Source: Halobacteriovoraceae bacterium
GTDB lineage: Bacteria; Bdellovibrionota; Bacteriovoracia; Bacteriovoracales; Bacteriovoracaceae
Assembly: GCA_020635115.1 (NCBI GenBank)
Contig: JACKAK010000003.1
Span: forward strand, 389,264-453,263
Length of the DNA: 64,000 nt
Direction of reading: 5' to 3'
Below, piece by piece: positions 63,276 to 64,000 of the stretch. The position numbers and the translations under genes were made by a program. A model generated the notes under the pieces. That model was not told the DNA's origin. It was given only the letters and a program-made list of their open reading frames with translations, and made no database searches. Position 1 is the first letter of the stretch; each line of letters begins with the position of its first letter.

Positions 63276-64000
63276 ATGGTTCTTCATATTTTCCTAGCAA
63301 TAATCCTCTCATTTAGAATTTATGCTGGAGACACAGTTGCAGAAGTTATCCTTGTCAAAGGACAAGTGACTAAGTTGTATCCTGGTACGCTTAAGGCCCT
63401 AGAAGTGAAGTTGGGAGATAAATTACCTGAGGATACTTCTCTTGCAACAGCAGAGCGCAGTATTGTTAGAGTAAAGTATTCTGATGGTTCTCAAGTAACT
63501 ATTGGCCCTAAAGGACATGTAAATTTAGTGATGGCCAGCAAAAAAGGGAGTGGACTCATTTCACTTCTTAAGGGAAAAATTCGTTCGCAGGTGATGAAAA
63601 ATGGAGATTCACAAAAAACAAAACTCATCATCAAAACTAGAAATGCTGCACTAGGGGTAAGGGGAACAGATTTTCAAACTGTTTATAACCCGGCCAATAA
63701 AAATACTTCTCTGGTCACATTTGATGGTGAAGTCGCCATGAAAAAAGTAAGTGATAAAGAAATTCTTAAAAAAAGTATCGAAACGAGTACAACTCCCACA
63801 AAGGCCCCGGTTCAAAACTTTGAAGATTACGATAAAATCATCGATAAAAATAATGTTCTCGTCAAAAAAGGTAGATTTAGTGGTGTTTCACAACAGGCAA
63901 CTCAAGCAACTAATCCAATCAAAATTAATCCCAAACAGTATGTTGCTTTAAAAAAGTCGAACGAATTTAATATTTCAAAAAAACCAATCGAAATAACAGA
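63276..64000 (+). CDS. FecR-domain exported protein (3' end beyond window)
   Basis: The first 241 codons are present, read by hand. Signal peptide MVLHIFLAIILSFRIYAG, then a FecR domain (VAEVILVKGQVTKLYPG, VRVKYSDGSQVTIGPKG, and NAALGVRGTDFQTVYN with a VTFDGEVAMK segment), a pattern common in periplasmic FecR proteins. The tail is Lys-rich up to the edge. It starts 8 bases after transketolase with AAGGA as ribosome-binding site, so it may be cotranscribed. Related to the FecR gene at 56055. Confidence 0.85.
   Translation, partial: MVLHIFLAIILSFRIYAGDTVAEVILVKGQVTKLYPGTLKALEVKLGDKLPEDTSLATAERSIVRVKYSDGSQVTIGPKGHVNLVMASKKGSGLISLLKGKIRSQVMKNGDSQKTKLIIKTRNAALGVRGTDFQTVYNPANKNTSLVTFDGEVAMKKVSDKEILKKSIETSTTPTKAPVQNFEDYDKIIDKNNVLVKKGRFSGVSQQATQATNPIKINPKQYVALKKSNEFNISKKPIEIT

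Noticed and set aside
1..64000. tRNA or rRNA genes
   Set aside because: I saw no T-arm-like GGTTCRANTCC segments with matching acceptor stems and no rRNA-like stretches; a covariance-model scan would settle it.

Overview
The window is AT-rich, densely coded chromosomal DNA of a Gram-negative bacterium. It has many Sec and lipoprotein signal peptides, outer-membrane beta-barrels, a chemoreceptor and a YcgR-like flagellar brake behind sigma-28-type promoters, and a CmoA/CmoB pair. Low GC, very large lipoproteins, FecR and cyclase signalling genes and gamma/delta-proteobacteria-like housekeeping genes fit the predatory Bdellovibrionota (Bacteriovorax/Halobacteriovorax-like lineage). That placement is inference from gene style; no marker gene in the window proves it. 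No rRNA, tRNA, CRISPR array or intact mobile element was seen.

Layout. 1-10.9 kb: thiI (cut by the window edge) with its cysteine desulfurase, a receiver gene with a probable frameshift, aconitase, an OmpR-type regulator beside a degenerate kinase, a chemoreceptor with a perfect sigma-28 promoter, then cmoA-cmoB and a DUF454 membrane protein. 10.9-25.3 kb: three consecutive giant lipoprotein genes (1383, 1830 and 1480 aa), all on the minus strand. They share an N-terminal domain, a six-cysteine module and PPC-like beta domains, and each sits behind its own copy of a conserved promoter and leader. 25.5-32.5 kb: an S51 peptidase overlapping a divergent SelO-like pseudokinase gene, a diheme cytochrome c, and aminopeptidase N. 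32.6-41.3 kb: YcgR-like PilZ protein, thioredoxin-like protein, class II aldolase with a structured leader, gltX, small envelope and hypothetical genes, a transposase-like scrap, a TraB/TIKI-like protein and mutM. 41.4-53.4 kb: an ABC transporter pair, an outer-membrane barrel, a 966-aa lipoprotein, a NYN nuclease-like protein, a Nudix hydrolase, a histidine kinase and a lysozyme-like wall hydrolase. 53.4-64 kb: a YtfJ-like protein, a small zinc-ribbon-like protein, a divergent pair (beta-sandwich/barrel and FecR/beta-sandwich), a cyclase plus receiver-HD operon, transketolase, and a second FecR gene running off the end.

How the genes work together. The best candidate for an undescribed system is the lipoprotein trio: exported, cysteine-rich and modular, with different C-termini (cysteine-rich module, bulb-lectin-like motif, beta-propeller-like region). 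This would suit surface recognition or adhesion. Two sigma-28 promoters tie a chemoreceptor and a c-di-GMP flagellar brake to one motility regulon. The FecR/barrel/cyclase/HD cluster looks like an envelope-sensing circuit using cyclic nucleotides.

The tetramer GGCC is strongly enriched in the housekeeping genes but not in the lipoprotein trio, which may separate core from accessory DNA.
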